A DNA stretch of 64,000 nucleotides, from assembly GCA_001949185.1 (NCBI GenBank), contig BDGG01000024.1, positions 6,828 through 70,827 of the forward strand. Direction: 5' to 3'. How positions within the stretch are numbered: the first letter of the stretch is position 1; each line of letters opens with the position of its first letter. The notes under the pieces were generated by a model. The model was not told the origin of the DNA and did no database searches. It saw only the letters and a list, made by a program, of their open reading frames with translations. The stretch comes from Ramazzottius varieornatus (Eukaryota; Tardigrada; Eutardigrada; Parachela; Ramazzottiidae). Position numbers and translations under genes: made by a program. Below, piece by piece: positions 40,845 to 51,375 of the stretch.

Positions 40845-41510
40845 TAGTGCTGGCAAAAATACGATAAAATTCGATACGATATTTTTCGATACAACATCGG
40901 CGGATGTTTAATTGCGGTCTTTGATATTCATTAGATAACGACATTTCTATACGATATTTTTCCGTTACCGTATTTTCGATATATCGTATCATATCGCAGC
41001 GATATATCGATATTTCTGGAATTTTAGTTTTTCGGAATTTCACTGGGTCAAGCCCAAAAACTCAAGAAGCCGATTTCCACATGAAGTATTAGTAAGATCG
41101 AAAGCGTCGGATGCAGGAAAGACATGACTATACCAAGACTTCAAACACATGAAAACCTGGACAGAATTAGTACCAGAACCGAATGGGCGGAGTGTGCTCG
41201 GTACACCATGACCAAAATCAAGTTTTGGAATCAACCATGGTCTTCCGTAAACGAGACATCACTGGCGAGTTTGCCATTCATCAAAATATCGATATATCTT
41301 CGATATATCGATATGTCTTCGATATATCGCCATATCGATATATCTTCGATATATCGATATGGCGCGATACGATATCGTCCAATATTTTATTGCGTTCTTC
41401 GATATGAGCTTCATATCGACATTTTCGATACGATATCTGCCGCATATTTTATCGCAAAGATTCGATATATTTCGATACGATATCGGTATACTGTATCGTT
41501 GCCAGCACTG
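40845..41510. mobile_element. hAT-type non-autonomous element, CGATATAT-rich
   Basis: Ends TAGTGCTGGCAA at 40845 and the complement of CAGTGCTGGCAA at 41510. Flanks ATAATCGG (40837-40844) and ATAATCGC (41511-41518) form an 8-bp target duplication with one difference, as in hAT elements. The interior is dominated by CGATATAT/ATCGATAT motifs in both orientations and has no transposase. Confidence 0.85.
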
Positions 41511-41587
41511 ATAATCGCAGTTACGGTTGGCTAGCATTGGGAAGCATGGTGGCTGCACAACTATTCAAAGTTCTGATCAGCTGCTGC

Positions 41588-42558
41588 TAGGATTGTTAAT
41601 GGATGGATAAGCGGATGGATAAGAACTCATCCGGATATCATTTGGATGGATAAAAGGTTTATCCGTATCCAGCTTCTTGGATAAAACTTTTATCCGGATT
41701 ATTCGGATATTATCCGGTTAAACCAATTAGATACAAACCATATGTTCAATCACTCGAGCCAAACCGAAACTACCAAACTTTGTAGCGTATCTATTCATGG
41801 TCTGTCATCACTGCTACCATGGCTTCAAAAACCACCGTTCAAGAGTTCAGACATAACATGGCTTGAAGGGCCTCAGGTTCCAGGCGGTTACGAAGGACTG
41901 TATCGACCACAACCAGAGAATGCACTCTCAGGAGGTACAAAAGAAGCCTGTGCAGCTAGAACATCCTTCGCAATGCGGTACAATGTCGGATAGCGGCTTT
42001 CCGACATGCTCCAAAATTCCAGGCATCTCTTTTGACTGATTCCTTTGGATCCAGGAAGAATTGGTCATCTTCGTTAAGCTGGGAGTCTGCTGCGGAAGTG
42101 ACTTGCGCCATCGTCCGTTCGCGGATATACAGCTGCGTATTCGGAGGTAGAGCAGTAGACTTCTCGGCAATGTCGGATCTTCCTCTTTGGCTGTAATGAA
42201 AACAACTTACAAACAGCACGAGCTATAGTTCGTAAGAACGGAAGAGTGTAACGAGAAACAATATTCAATAAGCCGACTTCCGGTAGGCTTGTAACAGCAG
42301 AGAGATTGCGCATCGTTACGATTCTTTCAGAGTGCTACGAAACGTTAGCAAGACGAGTTGGGCTGTTCTGCTTTGATTGTCTGTTTTATTGATTCAGGTA
42401 GGTTTATCCGGATAAACCTCGGATGGATAGAGATGTTATCCGGATCATATCCGGATGGATAGGAGTTTTATCCGATTAGAAGCTGGATGGATAAAATTCT
42501 TATCCAATCCATGTTTTATCCGGATAAATCCGTTGTGGATGGATAATTAACATCCCTA
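41588..42558. mobile_element. hAT element, internally deleted
   Basis: TAGGATTGTTAAT at the left and the complement of TAGGGATGTTAAT at the right, with a perfect 8-bp duplication GCTGCTGC at 41580-41587 and 42559-42566. Subterminal GGATGGATAA / TTATCCGGATAA motifs are repeated many times on both sides. A remnant of a hAT transposase lies inside on the minus strand. Confidence 0.9.
41888..42022 (-). pseudogene. hAT transposase C-terminal dimerisation domain, remnant
   Basis: Minus-strand frame with LEFWSMSESRYPTLYRIAKD, VLAAQASFVPPESAFS: the conserved hAT C-terminal region (WW/YPxL...A...L...SV.SER.FS). It ends in TAA at 41888-41890. An upstream acidic frame (LNEDDQFFLDPKESVKRD) continues in another phase, so the gene is broken and lacks the catalytic part. 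Confidence 0.75.
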
Positions 42559-42574
42559 GCTGCTGCGCTCATGA

Positions 42575-42907
42575 GTGACGTTGCAACTCATCTTAGCTAC
42601 AGTGGGACTTTCATCTGGCGGTGGCAACTTGATGTCTGTAATATTCACCAAAGCGGAAGTTGGCTTGGTTGGATCAGGTTTGATGCTGCTTTTCTGCTAC
42701 ACGAGAGTCTCCACACGATCCAAATTCATCACAGCCGCGCCCCAAATAGACCGGCACGCAAAGTTACAAAACCTTCAAAGACAAAATCTCCTTCAAAACT
42801 CCGGAAAAGAGCACACAGTCAGGAATAGGTTAAAAAATGAACTACGGTGTGGTAGAACTTGGGCAACACATGCGGAAACGGCTCGCAATCTCCAGATCTC
42901 AGTATAA
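42575..42907 (+). CDS. Unrecognised open frame with a hydrophobic segment
   Basis: About 110 codons beginning at a GTG; includes VIFTKAEVGLVGSGLMLLFC, a possible membrane helix, then a basic Gln/Asn-rich tail. No ATG, no recognised family; it begins just beyond the hAT element, whose insertion may have removed the start. Confidence 0.2.
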   Translation: MTLQLILATVGLSSGGGNLMSVIFTKAEVGLVGSGLMLLFCYTRVSTRSKFITAAPQIDRHAKLQNLQRQNLLQNSGKEHTVRNRLKNELRCGRTWATHAETARNLQISV

Positions 42908-42924
42908 AAAAGACCGAAAAGAAG

Positions 42925-44864
42925 TTACTTCTCTAGCAGAAACATGCTGTACAGTTCCTCGTGTTTCTTTTCCGTGAAAGACGGGACAAAATTCACTTCC
43001 ACCACCTCGGAGAACCCCTCCTCCTTCACCGGGGCTTCATACTTGTTCTTCCAGGCATGAAAGACCATTTCAGGAACGTGGTCGTGCTCGGGATCAATCA
43101 GCTCGCGAAACTGAAACACAAGAGGCTCTTAAAGATTACGCAAGCCACCCGAAGAAATTCAGCCAATTAAAGCCGAAAAAAACCATAAAATCTGGCGAAA
43201 GTTTGGAAATAATTAGCGAACCTTATTATTGTGTTTAGCGTGTTCTATCGATGTAACGAAGACGAAGCATCGACAAGCTACTCCGTGCTTCGTCGCCAGC
43301 TGGATGTAGCGGTTTCTGGATTCCTTGTCGGGGTTGGTGTTGTCGATGACGACACTCTTGCCAGCTGCCAGTTGCTTATCCGCTTCGGCCACGCACTTCT
43401 GCCACGTCCTGAGCGTGTCGCGGTTGATGTGAACGTACTCTTTGGGAAGGAGGTGCTGCTTGACGAAGTGGCTCTTGCCGATGCCTGGGGGACCCACCAG
43501 GAGAACCAGTTCCTGTGCTTGGGAAAAGAGCGCGGCGGTTGGAGGGGAAACTAGCGTCACTTTGCCTGCCCTAGCTTCTTCCAGGTACCTTCTCTGCAAA
43601 ACATAAAATCTTATTTGGATCGCCACGAAAGAAACCTATAATTATGAAGATATTTTGGGCAAACCACAGCCACCTATTTTTCAATGCACAAAAAAGTCGT
43701 CCGAAACCACCGAACGAGAGGCTCGGCAAAAAAACCCCAACGCGATTCTTCTCCCAAGTGGCGCAAGTTTCTAGTCTTATTGGATGAAAACATGCGTCGA
43801 GCTCGTTTACGGTTTAATTGAGTCCCAAATGATCCAAATAATTCATCAGGCCCTCAAGAAAATGTTCACTTCCGTCAACGCTCATGGGTTTCGTGCAGCA
43901 ATAAGAGTTTTACACGTACAGCATCGAAGGCCGTCAGCTCGTACTTTTCGGGCTTCTTATCCAGGAAGTACTCTTCCGGGGTTTTGAAAGGCAGTTTGGC
44001 ATTCAGGGCGAATAACCTGTCGGTCGCTGCGAAATCTTTCTTGCCTTTACCGCCCGAGTTCGGTCGACCAGCAGCATCTACAGCGCGAAATCGGATGTTA
44101 CGAAGTGGGGAGAAGGAGAAAGATTGAGCTCAGAGAGTCAAAGTAAAAGTCTTACCGCCAACGTAGACGCTGTTTTCCATGTCGACTGCCACTCCTTCGT
44201 TGTAGTTCTGCACAAAGAAATCCCACATACCAGGTGCTGGCTTGCGGTACTGTCCACCTCCCGATGCGCAGAAGATCTGGATGGGGATGCCGACTTTGGC
44301 CAGGAAAGAGTCAACCTTCTGGCGCCATTCGCTCACCTTGGTCTTGCCTTTGGACATGCCCGCTTGGTTGGTGAAGATGACCACTTTGTAGCCTTCCTTC
44401 TGATGGAGACTCTTCAGCTTGTTCGGCACTTCGGGGTATAGAAACTGCCAGTCGCTGGCATCGGTGGCGAAGACTTTACCCGAACGAGTTTTGATAAGTG
44501 TTCCGTCCAGATCGAAGCCAGCAACCTACCAGTGAAACAAACCAAATATTACTTTTCATCTGAAAGCGGAGCCAGATCACATGCCTGCATTCGCTCTACA
44601 GAACCACGTGACCAGCCTACTTTTCCATAATTGTCAGAACGAGTTATTTCGTACCTTTGCGGAACCTTGGAGCGGAACGGCTGGTTGGTAAATATGGAGA
44701 TCATCGTTGAAATCAATCCATCCGGTCGGCGTCTCGTCGCCCATCTTATCACCAGCAGCTCGGTTTCGTGGTGGCGAAGCTTTGTAGTTGGGACTGTCCG
44801 CGCGCGTCTTCTTGTGGGTTCGGGTAGATGAGACAGCTGAACGTTTACCGTGAAAATTGAGCAT
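42925..44864 (-). CDS. PNKP: Bifunctional polynucleotide kinase 3'-phosphatase
   Basis: Five exons: complement(44655-44864), (44156-44525), (43920-44077), (43222-43593), (42925-43110); phases fit, 431 residues. Phosphatase domain: [18 protein letters not shown] (DxDGT nucleophile), [13 protein letters not shown], then VGDAAGRPN across a splice. Kinase domain: P-loop [48 protein letters not shown] and HAKHNNKFREL. It repairs DNA strand-break ends by removing 3' phosphate and adding 5' phosphate. The N-terminus has a basic patch but no FHA domain, so it is about 90 residues shorter than the human protein; an upstream exon cannot be excluded. Confidence 0.96.
43725..43803. repeat. Palindromic GTGCGCCAC repeat in a PNKP intron, right arm decayed
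   Basis: CCCAAGTGGCGCAAGTTTC, TCTTATTGGATGAAAAC then ATGCGTCGAGC; preceded by GGCTCGGCAAAAAAAC. The last copy seen in the window. Confidence 0.6.
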
Positions 44865-45059
44865 TCTTCTCAGGTTCTCCCTCGTACCTTTCCGATTCCT
44901 CTCACCCTCCGGCAGATTCCCCTCGCACAAATGACGAGAAGGAACGAGAATCCACAGGAAATTTGAGTTTCAAAATCAAGGAAGAGATTCAAAATTACGG
45001 TTTTGTCCCCAAAAAGGCCCTAGGCGCAATGCGGGCGTGTGTGAATACGTCCCCGGGTG

Positions 45060-45290
45060 TAACACGATGATTTTACATCAAGCCGGGGTTGGACCAGGTG
45101 GCTTCGGAAAGTGCGCCAAAAAAAGTTTTCTTGTTCTTGTGTGGAGAAGTGGGTCCCGTGGGTCCCTCCAGATTCCGAATTCCGAACGAGGTGGTGAGTC
45201 ACCCTCAGTGCGATCTGACTCCAACGGATTACACTACATCGACAATCTGTGTCGTTCTACTGCAGACTAGGACCCGCGATAGGAACACAT
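45060..45290 (+). pseudogene. Possible mariner relic
   Basis: HPQCDLTPTDYTTSTIC resembles the HPPYSPDLAPTDYHFF region of mariner transposase, and ILHQAGVGPGG about 60 bp upstream resembles the LLHDNA region; the overlapping frame HYIDNLCRS could be its continuation. Strongly decayed, no ends found. Confidence 0.35.
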
Positions 45291-45595
45291 GGATGCTGTT
45301 TGGAGCATGGAATTGGAAGAGATGGTTTTGGGAAAGGACGAAAGATTTTAAGATGGCGCAGCGAGTATAACGGCTTCCATGCTGCAATCTCTTCTCTCCG
45401 GCAACTACTACGATGTCCTCTTTAGAGTTGGCCAACCAGGAGAGATGAAGACATCATATTGACATCATTATTCTAGATGGGTTCACTAAAAGTCTAAGCC
45501 GGGAAAGCAGTACATGTACCTTCAGTAACTATTCGATCTAGCCGACTGTTTCTGTTTTCTGCTTTTTCGGCTCATATTTCACGAAACACCGAAAA

Positions 45596-46360
45596 TAGTG
45601 ATGTTGGCGTAAGGGTATTCCGACTTAATATATTTTGATTTAATAAGATCGTGCTGCCGTATTTCTAACATAATTTCAATATAATGTTCCACGACTTGGG
45701 AGCATCTAACATGATGTCAATATATTAACTTGTTTTGTCGGGTCTCTATTATAATGTATTATAATATTTCTGATGCGTGTATGAACAGAGTAAGGGAGCT
45801 TTCGTTCTCAGTCCTAACTCTGTTTTGGTGTTACCGAAGCCACGGAACTTTCCTCCAGTTACAATTTCGTGAAAAAAAGAGACGACAAACATAGCGTTCG
45901 GAAACGCAAAACCGGACCTGGAGAAGCGGGCAGCGTCACACTGAGGAATAGGCATTGTTAGTATGTAGGTGGATCGTGAAACTCGTATTTCTACATTGTT
46001 TGTTCAAACGAAGCGTGACAATCAATCTATTACCCTGAACGTTGATCAATGTGCTCTCACGTGCAGATGCATGATGCGTTGAGATCGAACCTAGCAGCGC
46101 ACAGTGCAAGGTCACGCGATTCAGTGGCGCAAATCAAGCGTTAGTCTAATCAAACCGAAGTGGTTGATAATTCTAATATGAAGCGCTCTGCGAGTTAATA
46201 TTAATATAATATCTTCAGCTCTGGTTCCCATCTGATTTAACACTAATAAATATCCCACCTCGATCGAGGTATCTAATAACTATTAATATTTTATGTTAGA
46301 TGCAAAAAGCATCTAATAAGTTCTAGTTTAATATAATGTTCATATATGCCAACATCGCTA
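45596..46360. mobile_element. hAT-type non-autonomous element
   Basis: TAGTGATGTTGGC at 45596 and its near complement GCCAACATCGCTA ending at 46360, flanked by perfect 8-bp duplications ACCGAAAA (45588-45595 and 46361-46368). Interior AT-rich with TTAATATAAT motifs in both directions; no transposase. Confidence 0.88.
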
Positions 46361-46853
46361 ACCGAAAAGTGACTATCCTACTGAGCTTGGTTACGGGTTT
46401 CAAGACATTGGTCTTCAAGCGCGAACGTCAAAAGCCGTGACAAACTTTCCGGGTATCACTTTATATCTGATAAAAAATCTAGGTTTGATATCAAACAATA
46501 TCGAAGTTTTTCTATGGCCTGAATTTTTGCACTCGAACGTTCCCTTGTCAGTCCACTATGTTTAGAGCGACCCTGCGGGATCTTCTCAGTCAAAACTGAC
46601 CATAACTTTCAATATTTACACTGCCGCTCCTCCGCGCTACCCGTTTCCGTTTTTCTATATCATCGACAAGCTTCGAGCGAGCCGAAGGCGAAACGAACAG
46701 CTTGTACAGCTTTGATTAATGTTGGAGTAAGTCGGTCAGCAGTCATCAAGTCAACTTGAGTGTGTAGAGTCTTGAAAATATGGCCGAAATTATTGTTGCG
46801 GTTAACCTCACAAAGACTGCGCTCGGCAGATCTGCGGAGCTAACCGTGTCGAC

Positions 46854-47265
46854 ATGTTCATGGCCTCTCACGAGTATTTGATAAGGGAATTACAGAAACT
46901 CTACACTCGTAAATTCAGAGACTGCATGTCGATGAGAAACATCCGCGAAATTGTAGAGATGGTATTTTCAATAATGAAATCTCTCGTTTGTACTTATCCA
47001 GAAGATTGCTGACTATCCTGATTACCCTTGTAGCTGGCAGAACGACGTGTACGAAGACAGAATCATCGGCCAGTATTGCTTAGACTTTGTTTCGGACAAC
47101 GCCTGGAAGCTCATTCAAAAGGAGGAATTCTACACAGGGAGGTCGCACGAGCATCTCGTCTACGTTTGGAAAAACATGGAAAGAGATGGTGATGACGGCG
47201 TTTTATCTGATGAACGTCAACGGGACGACTGCACTTCCGTTTGGCCGACCTCTGCCAAACTGTAA
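46854..47265 (+). pseudogene. BTB/BACK-type fragment
   Basis: Two coding-looking stretches: 46854-46961 (RKFRDCMSMRNIREIVEM) and about 47036-47265 (DRIIGQYCLDFVSDNAWKLI, then QKEEFYT), resembling the end of a BTB domain and start of a BACK domain in kelch/BTBD adaptors. The second follows an acceptor (CCCTTGTAG) but the phases do not agree. No further exons were found and a TIR element begins at 47300, so probably a broken copy. Confidence 0.4.
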
Positions 47266-47299
47266 AGCACCCGCGTGGTCGACGTGAGTTCTACCAATG

Positions 47300-48040
47300 T
47301 CCACCCCGCCCAAGCCAACGTGCTACCACCTGGCATTTCGACGAGGATAATTCACAATGCTACATTCCCGTTCGTGCTTCCCCTTTCTCCATACAACTTT
47401 TCCAGCTGCTTCGACTGAGCAATGATTCGTTCAGTTATGGTGAAAAGCTGTTTGAAAAACCTGACAAGTATGACTTCCGGTGGGGAAGACATGCCGCCAG
47501 GGGGTAAAACGCAGTCTACAAACTACCATGCTTGAGTTCTTATCCTGAAAATGATGTAAATAAACATATAACTATTCTAATAACCGAAAAGAATCGAGAA
47601 AGACCAAAAAAGGTCCCTGCGAATTTGACAAAGATTTAAAACCGTCAAATCTGACAGTTTTTCTGGGAAAACTCGTTTTCGAAACAATTTCTGACTGTTT
47701 TCTAGAACGGTCGATTTGCTGTTCCAGCCATTTTTCCTTTAGTTCAATGTTTGTAATGATTGTTTCTGGTTACCGTAAAGCGGGATGCCAAGGGAAAACT
47801 GAGAAAACGTTTTTCGAAAACGGACCCAAAAATGACAAAACTTGGTGCGTTTTTCACTCAGCACCTCGCTGAGGTTAACGTCGATCATGACTTTCCGTAA
47901 ACAAATTTTCGGCCAATAATGTTCCGAGAGGCAGCAAAGACAATGCCAGACCGGGGAAAAGTTATTTCGAAGTGGAAAACTAATCTAGACAAGCTGGCTT
48001 TGGTAAAAATGGGTGGTAGCAAGTTGGGTTGGCGGGCTGT
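47300..48040. repeat. Inverted-repeat element family, copy A
   Basis: Left end CCCGCCCAAGCCAACGTGCT, with ACCACC following, and right end the complement of GCCCGCCAACCCAACTTGCT at about 48015-48036. The whole interval aligns with 58693-59421 (same ends, shared TATGACTTCCGGTGGGGAAG and GTAAACA.ATTT.CGGCCA.TAAT). About 740 bp, no transposase; superfamily not identified. Confidence 0.75.
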
Positions 48041-48612
48041 AGATCTCTTTGAAAGTCTTTGCAAGAGACTAGGCTTCTGCATTCGGTCTGAACACTTTCT
48101 TTATAGCGGCTCAGGACGCATCCGACTGTTGAATGGTACGGTTGTTGCAGCACGGCGGCATCTCTTGCAAGCTGCCATAAGTAACAAGTAAGTATGAGGG
48201 ACGACACGTTATTTACTTTGGAGGTGCGTCGAAGTGTGAGGTTCTTAGGCACCTTGCGTGCCAGCCAGAATTTCACGACGAACGTTCAAATTTTACGTTG
48301 AGCGGTGAGTCATCACCGAGCGCGACGTAAATTACGTTGGGCGAGCTTCGTGACGGTGGCAAAATGACGACGAAGGCCCTCTCGCTTCGTAACGTTAAAA
48401 TTTCACGACGTTGACTGCTTCGCAGATAACTACCTGCAGTGAATTCTGCCGTACATCCATGCTTCCCTGGTGTTCGTACAGGACAATTGATCCGGGGTAC
48501 TCTGCCGCCGTTCGAACAGCAGATATCAGATTTATTTTCATAATTTTGATTTAGTCCGCTTCTTTACACATTCTGACATTTTTGGCCACTATTTCGATTA
48601 TCTGTCTCCAAG

Positions 48613-49915
48613 ATGGCTTCTTCTGGAATCTCCACTACACAACAAGGTAGAACTGGACGCAAGAAGGCAGCAGCTGTTCCTGAAACGACCGAGAAATCGG
48701 CGGAAGTCAGCGACATGGATAAACTGGACCTGATTATCCTGAAAGAAATCAAGGCCTATAATCTGTATTCCGTTTCAACGCACAACAGCAAGAAGATATG
48801 GGAAACGATTGTGGAACGTTCTAATGGGTTGATCACTGTCCACAAGCTGAAAGTCGGATCTCGTAATGAACGCAACATAAAGGATCGCCTCAAGAAGCTG
48901 ATCAGAGAGAGAACGGCCAAAGTCAACAAAGAAATCAACACGACCGGCGGAGGAGCAACTGACCCTCTCTCCGAAGCGGAACATCTGATCGTCGGCATCA
49001 TCAATGACCAGAACAAGAGTGAGGAACGTTTTCAAGCAGAAGAAGAGAAGGAGGAGGCAGAGGCGGATGAGGTGAAGTCCATCCAGCAGAAGGCACTTCT
49101 AATCATGAAGCGAAAGCGAACAGATGGTGAGTCACCAAATCAAGTAATTCAATCAAGCGACTATTTTTGCTTGTATTTTACTGCGCGCAAAATAAATCTA
49201 ATTTTTAATCATGTTTTGCATTACAGATGAAGACATTTTCGAAGGTGTTGAGGACTGGAAAGCTGACGAAGAAAGAGAGTTCCTGTTGGATGTTGGAATC
49301 AACCGCGACAACCGTCAAGCAGAAGAGGAAGACGGAGCTGATGCTTCCAACAAAGACGAAGGGAATACGGATGGGAAGAACGATGGAAAAGCTGACGGTG
49401 CTCATAAGAAGAAAACAACAGCGCAAATTGAGCCCGGAAAAAAGAGACTTCGAGTGAACGCGACTGAAAGAATGATGGACAACAAAATGAAAGGTGCATA
49501 ACTCTCTATCAAATTGATTTATCGATGGACAGGACAAAGTGGTGTCGGCACCACTTTGTCCCGTGACCAGTTCATTTGCGAGTTGTAGTGTTAATATTTT
49601 TATAGTTAATTCGACGAGCATATTTTAGTTGATCAAGAGATCAAAGATGCGGAGCTACGGACCAAGCTGGTGATTGCCAAGATGGAAATTGCTGAGCGAG
49701 AGAAGGATCGCGAAATTCGCCGAAAAGAGCAAGAAATGCAGGAAAACAAGATCAAGTTGGAGCATGAGTTCAACATGAGAAAACTAGAACTGGAAACGCA
49801 ACTGGAACTGGAAAAGCAAAGGAAATCTAGTTTGGAAAATAACACCGTTTCTGCTCTCTTGCAACTCTTGCCGAAGAACAACTCAGTAAACTACCCGCAG
49901 AGTTTCGATTACTAG
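48613..49915 (+). CDS. Harbinger accessory protein (Myb/SANT-type), three exons
   Basis: Exons 48613-49126, 49227-49493 and 49629-49915 join in phase to 355 residues. The N-terminal part (IILKEIKAYNLYSVSTHNSK, KIWETIVERSN, SRNERNIKDRLKKLIRER) looks like the Myb-like trihelix DNA-binding domain of this family. An acidic middle (KADEEREFLLD, QAEEEDGADASNKDEG) with a basic KKKTTAQIEPGKKRLR segment follows, then a long charged coiled coil (EIAEREKDREIRRKEQEMQE). It is intact and may still function even though its partner transposase is damaged. Confidence 0.8.
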
Positions 49916-49984
49916 CTTAAATTTACCGATGATTACAATAAATCTTGCCACCTGCTCGTGATAGAAATGTAGGAATAAAATAAA

Positions 49985-51114
49985 TCAGTAAAAATATTCC
50001 TCTAAGGTTGGGGCACTTAGACCGAAGTACTGGCCAGTCTGGCTTTCGTACAGACAAGTGTGGGCATTTGTAAGCAGAACGGCCACTCTAAAGTACAGTC
50101 CAACGGGTTGCAGAAGCACTTTCTGGTTCCTAGGGAAATCAAGAAAGGCCCATAGTACACAACATTTTCCAAACATCCATTCAACAGACACGCGCAGCTT
50201 ACTCATTACGTAGTTTAAGTCAGCCTCGGCCTGGTTGGTAACAGAGCGAAAAGGTGCTATAAGCTCACGAGTGGAGGTATATCCGTGATCGCCATAGATG
50301 TAGAATTTCCAGTCTGCATCCTCTCGTTTCCGTTTCAGCTGGTCGATCAGGTTACTTTCTTGGTACATCCTCCAGTCGTGCCTCTTTCCGACGATAGGAC
50401 CCGCAAGATGGACAATCAGACCGTTTGGCAAACCCACAGCTTGATACTTTAAACCATGCTTTCGCTTATGGCCATTGTAGAGGTGTCGCTGGAGGCGTGA
50501 AGGTCTACCAGAATACAAAAACAGAAAAATAAAAATTAGGTTAACATAAACAGTATCGACTGAAATTTTGGTTAGGCCGTACCTTGCAACAGCACACACT
50601 GTCCCGTCAATAAACCCAGTACATTTGTCGTATGGCGCTCCCTTTTCCTGTATGACTTGCGCACATTCACGTAGCTTGTTTTTGTCCAGCCAGGGATGGT
50701 CTAGAGTGTCCAGGAGATGGGCGAATTGATCATGGATGTAGTGGATACCGTAGTTAAACATGCGAGAAAGCGCCATTCTTCTATGTCACACAGTCGGGAC
50801 GGATAGGCAAGTCGCCTTAGCACCACGCACAAGATTTCCATACCACTGCACTTTATTCCATTGCCCAGCGTAACCGTGTCAGGAATGCGAAGAACAGTAC
50901 ACAAGCGCTCCAGATCATCCATCTCAAACCGGAAATTCTCCCTGCACTGCTTCAGCGTCATGTTGTCCAAGTCGACCGTTGTTCGCGGAAGGTTCCGCTC
51001 TTCAGCACTAGATGCCGTGCAGATGATCAACTCTTCTTCATCGATGATACCCAGACCATAAGCAGTCAATAACATCTCATGGTCCATGATGGAGATGGGA
51101 ATTAAAAGAAGCAA
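49985..51114 (-). pseudogene. Harbinger DDE transposase with a frameshift
   Basis: The N-terminal part (51114 to about 50776) ends in YPSRLCDIEE, then the frame must shift to continue as MALSRMFNYGIHYI; the usual Pro/Phe/Gly-containing linker between these is missing, so a small deletion is likely. Downstream an intron (donor GCAAG/GTACGG near 50581, acceptor TTCTGGTAG near 50505) joins CAVAR to PSRLQRHLYNGHKR. Catalytic positions remain: Asp in KCTGFIDGTV, Asp in IYGDHGYTST, Glu in RVSVEWMFGK. About 330 residues in total. Overlaps nothing else; stop at 49985. Confidence 0.8.
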
Positions 51115-51375
51115 TGGCTGTAGGAGCGGATTACTCGTTTGAAATTCGAACTAGAAAATAAATTCCATCCAGCTACTTCTGGGAACAAAAGTAGTCAAAT
51201 CAACCGGCAGCGTTCGGCGGACACGGACCGTGCCGCTGGTTGATGTCCACCGTTCGTAAAGTTTTTCTCGCAAGAGCCAAAATCAAATTTTACGTCGACG
51301 AGGAACGTGAAGTTCTTCGTCGTGAAATTTCACCGTTCGTAGTAAAATTCTGGCTGGCACGCAAGGTGCCTCTTA

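Larger units (their letters stand above)
48248..51370. mobile_element. PIF/Harbinger element 2, complete
   Basis: 3123 bp between GGCACCTTGCGTGCCAGCCA at 48248 and its complement ending at 51370; the arms pair over about 27 bp. Flanking TCTTA occurs on both sides (48243-48247 and 51371-51375). It contains a convergent accessory gene and DDE transposase, as element 1. CGTCGTGAAATT-type subterminal motifs are repeated inside both ends. Confidence 0.92.

Noticed and set aside
5672-43803. CRISPR-like array
   Set aside because: Repeats are palindromic, dispersed in introns of eukaryotic genes, with no uniform spacers or cas genes.
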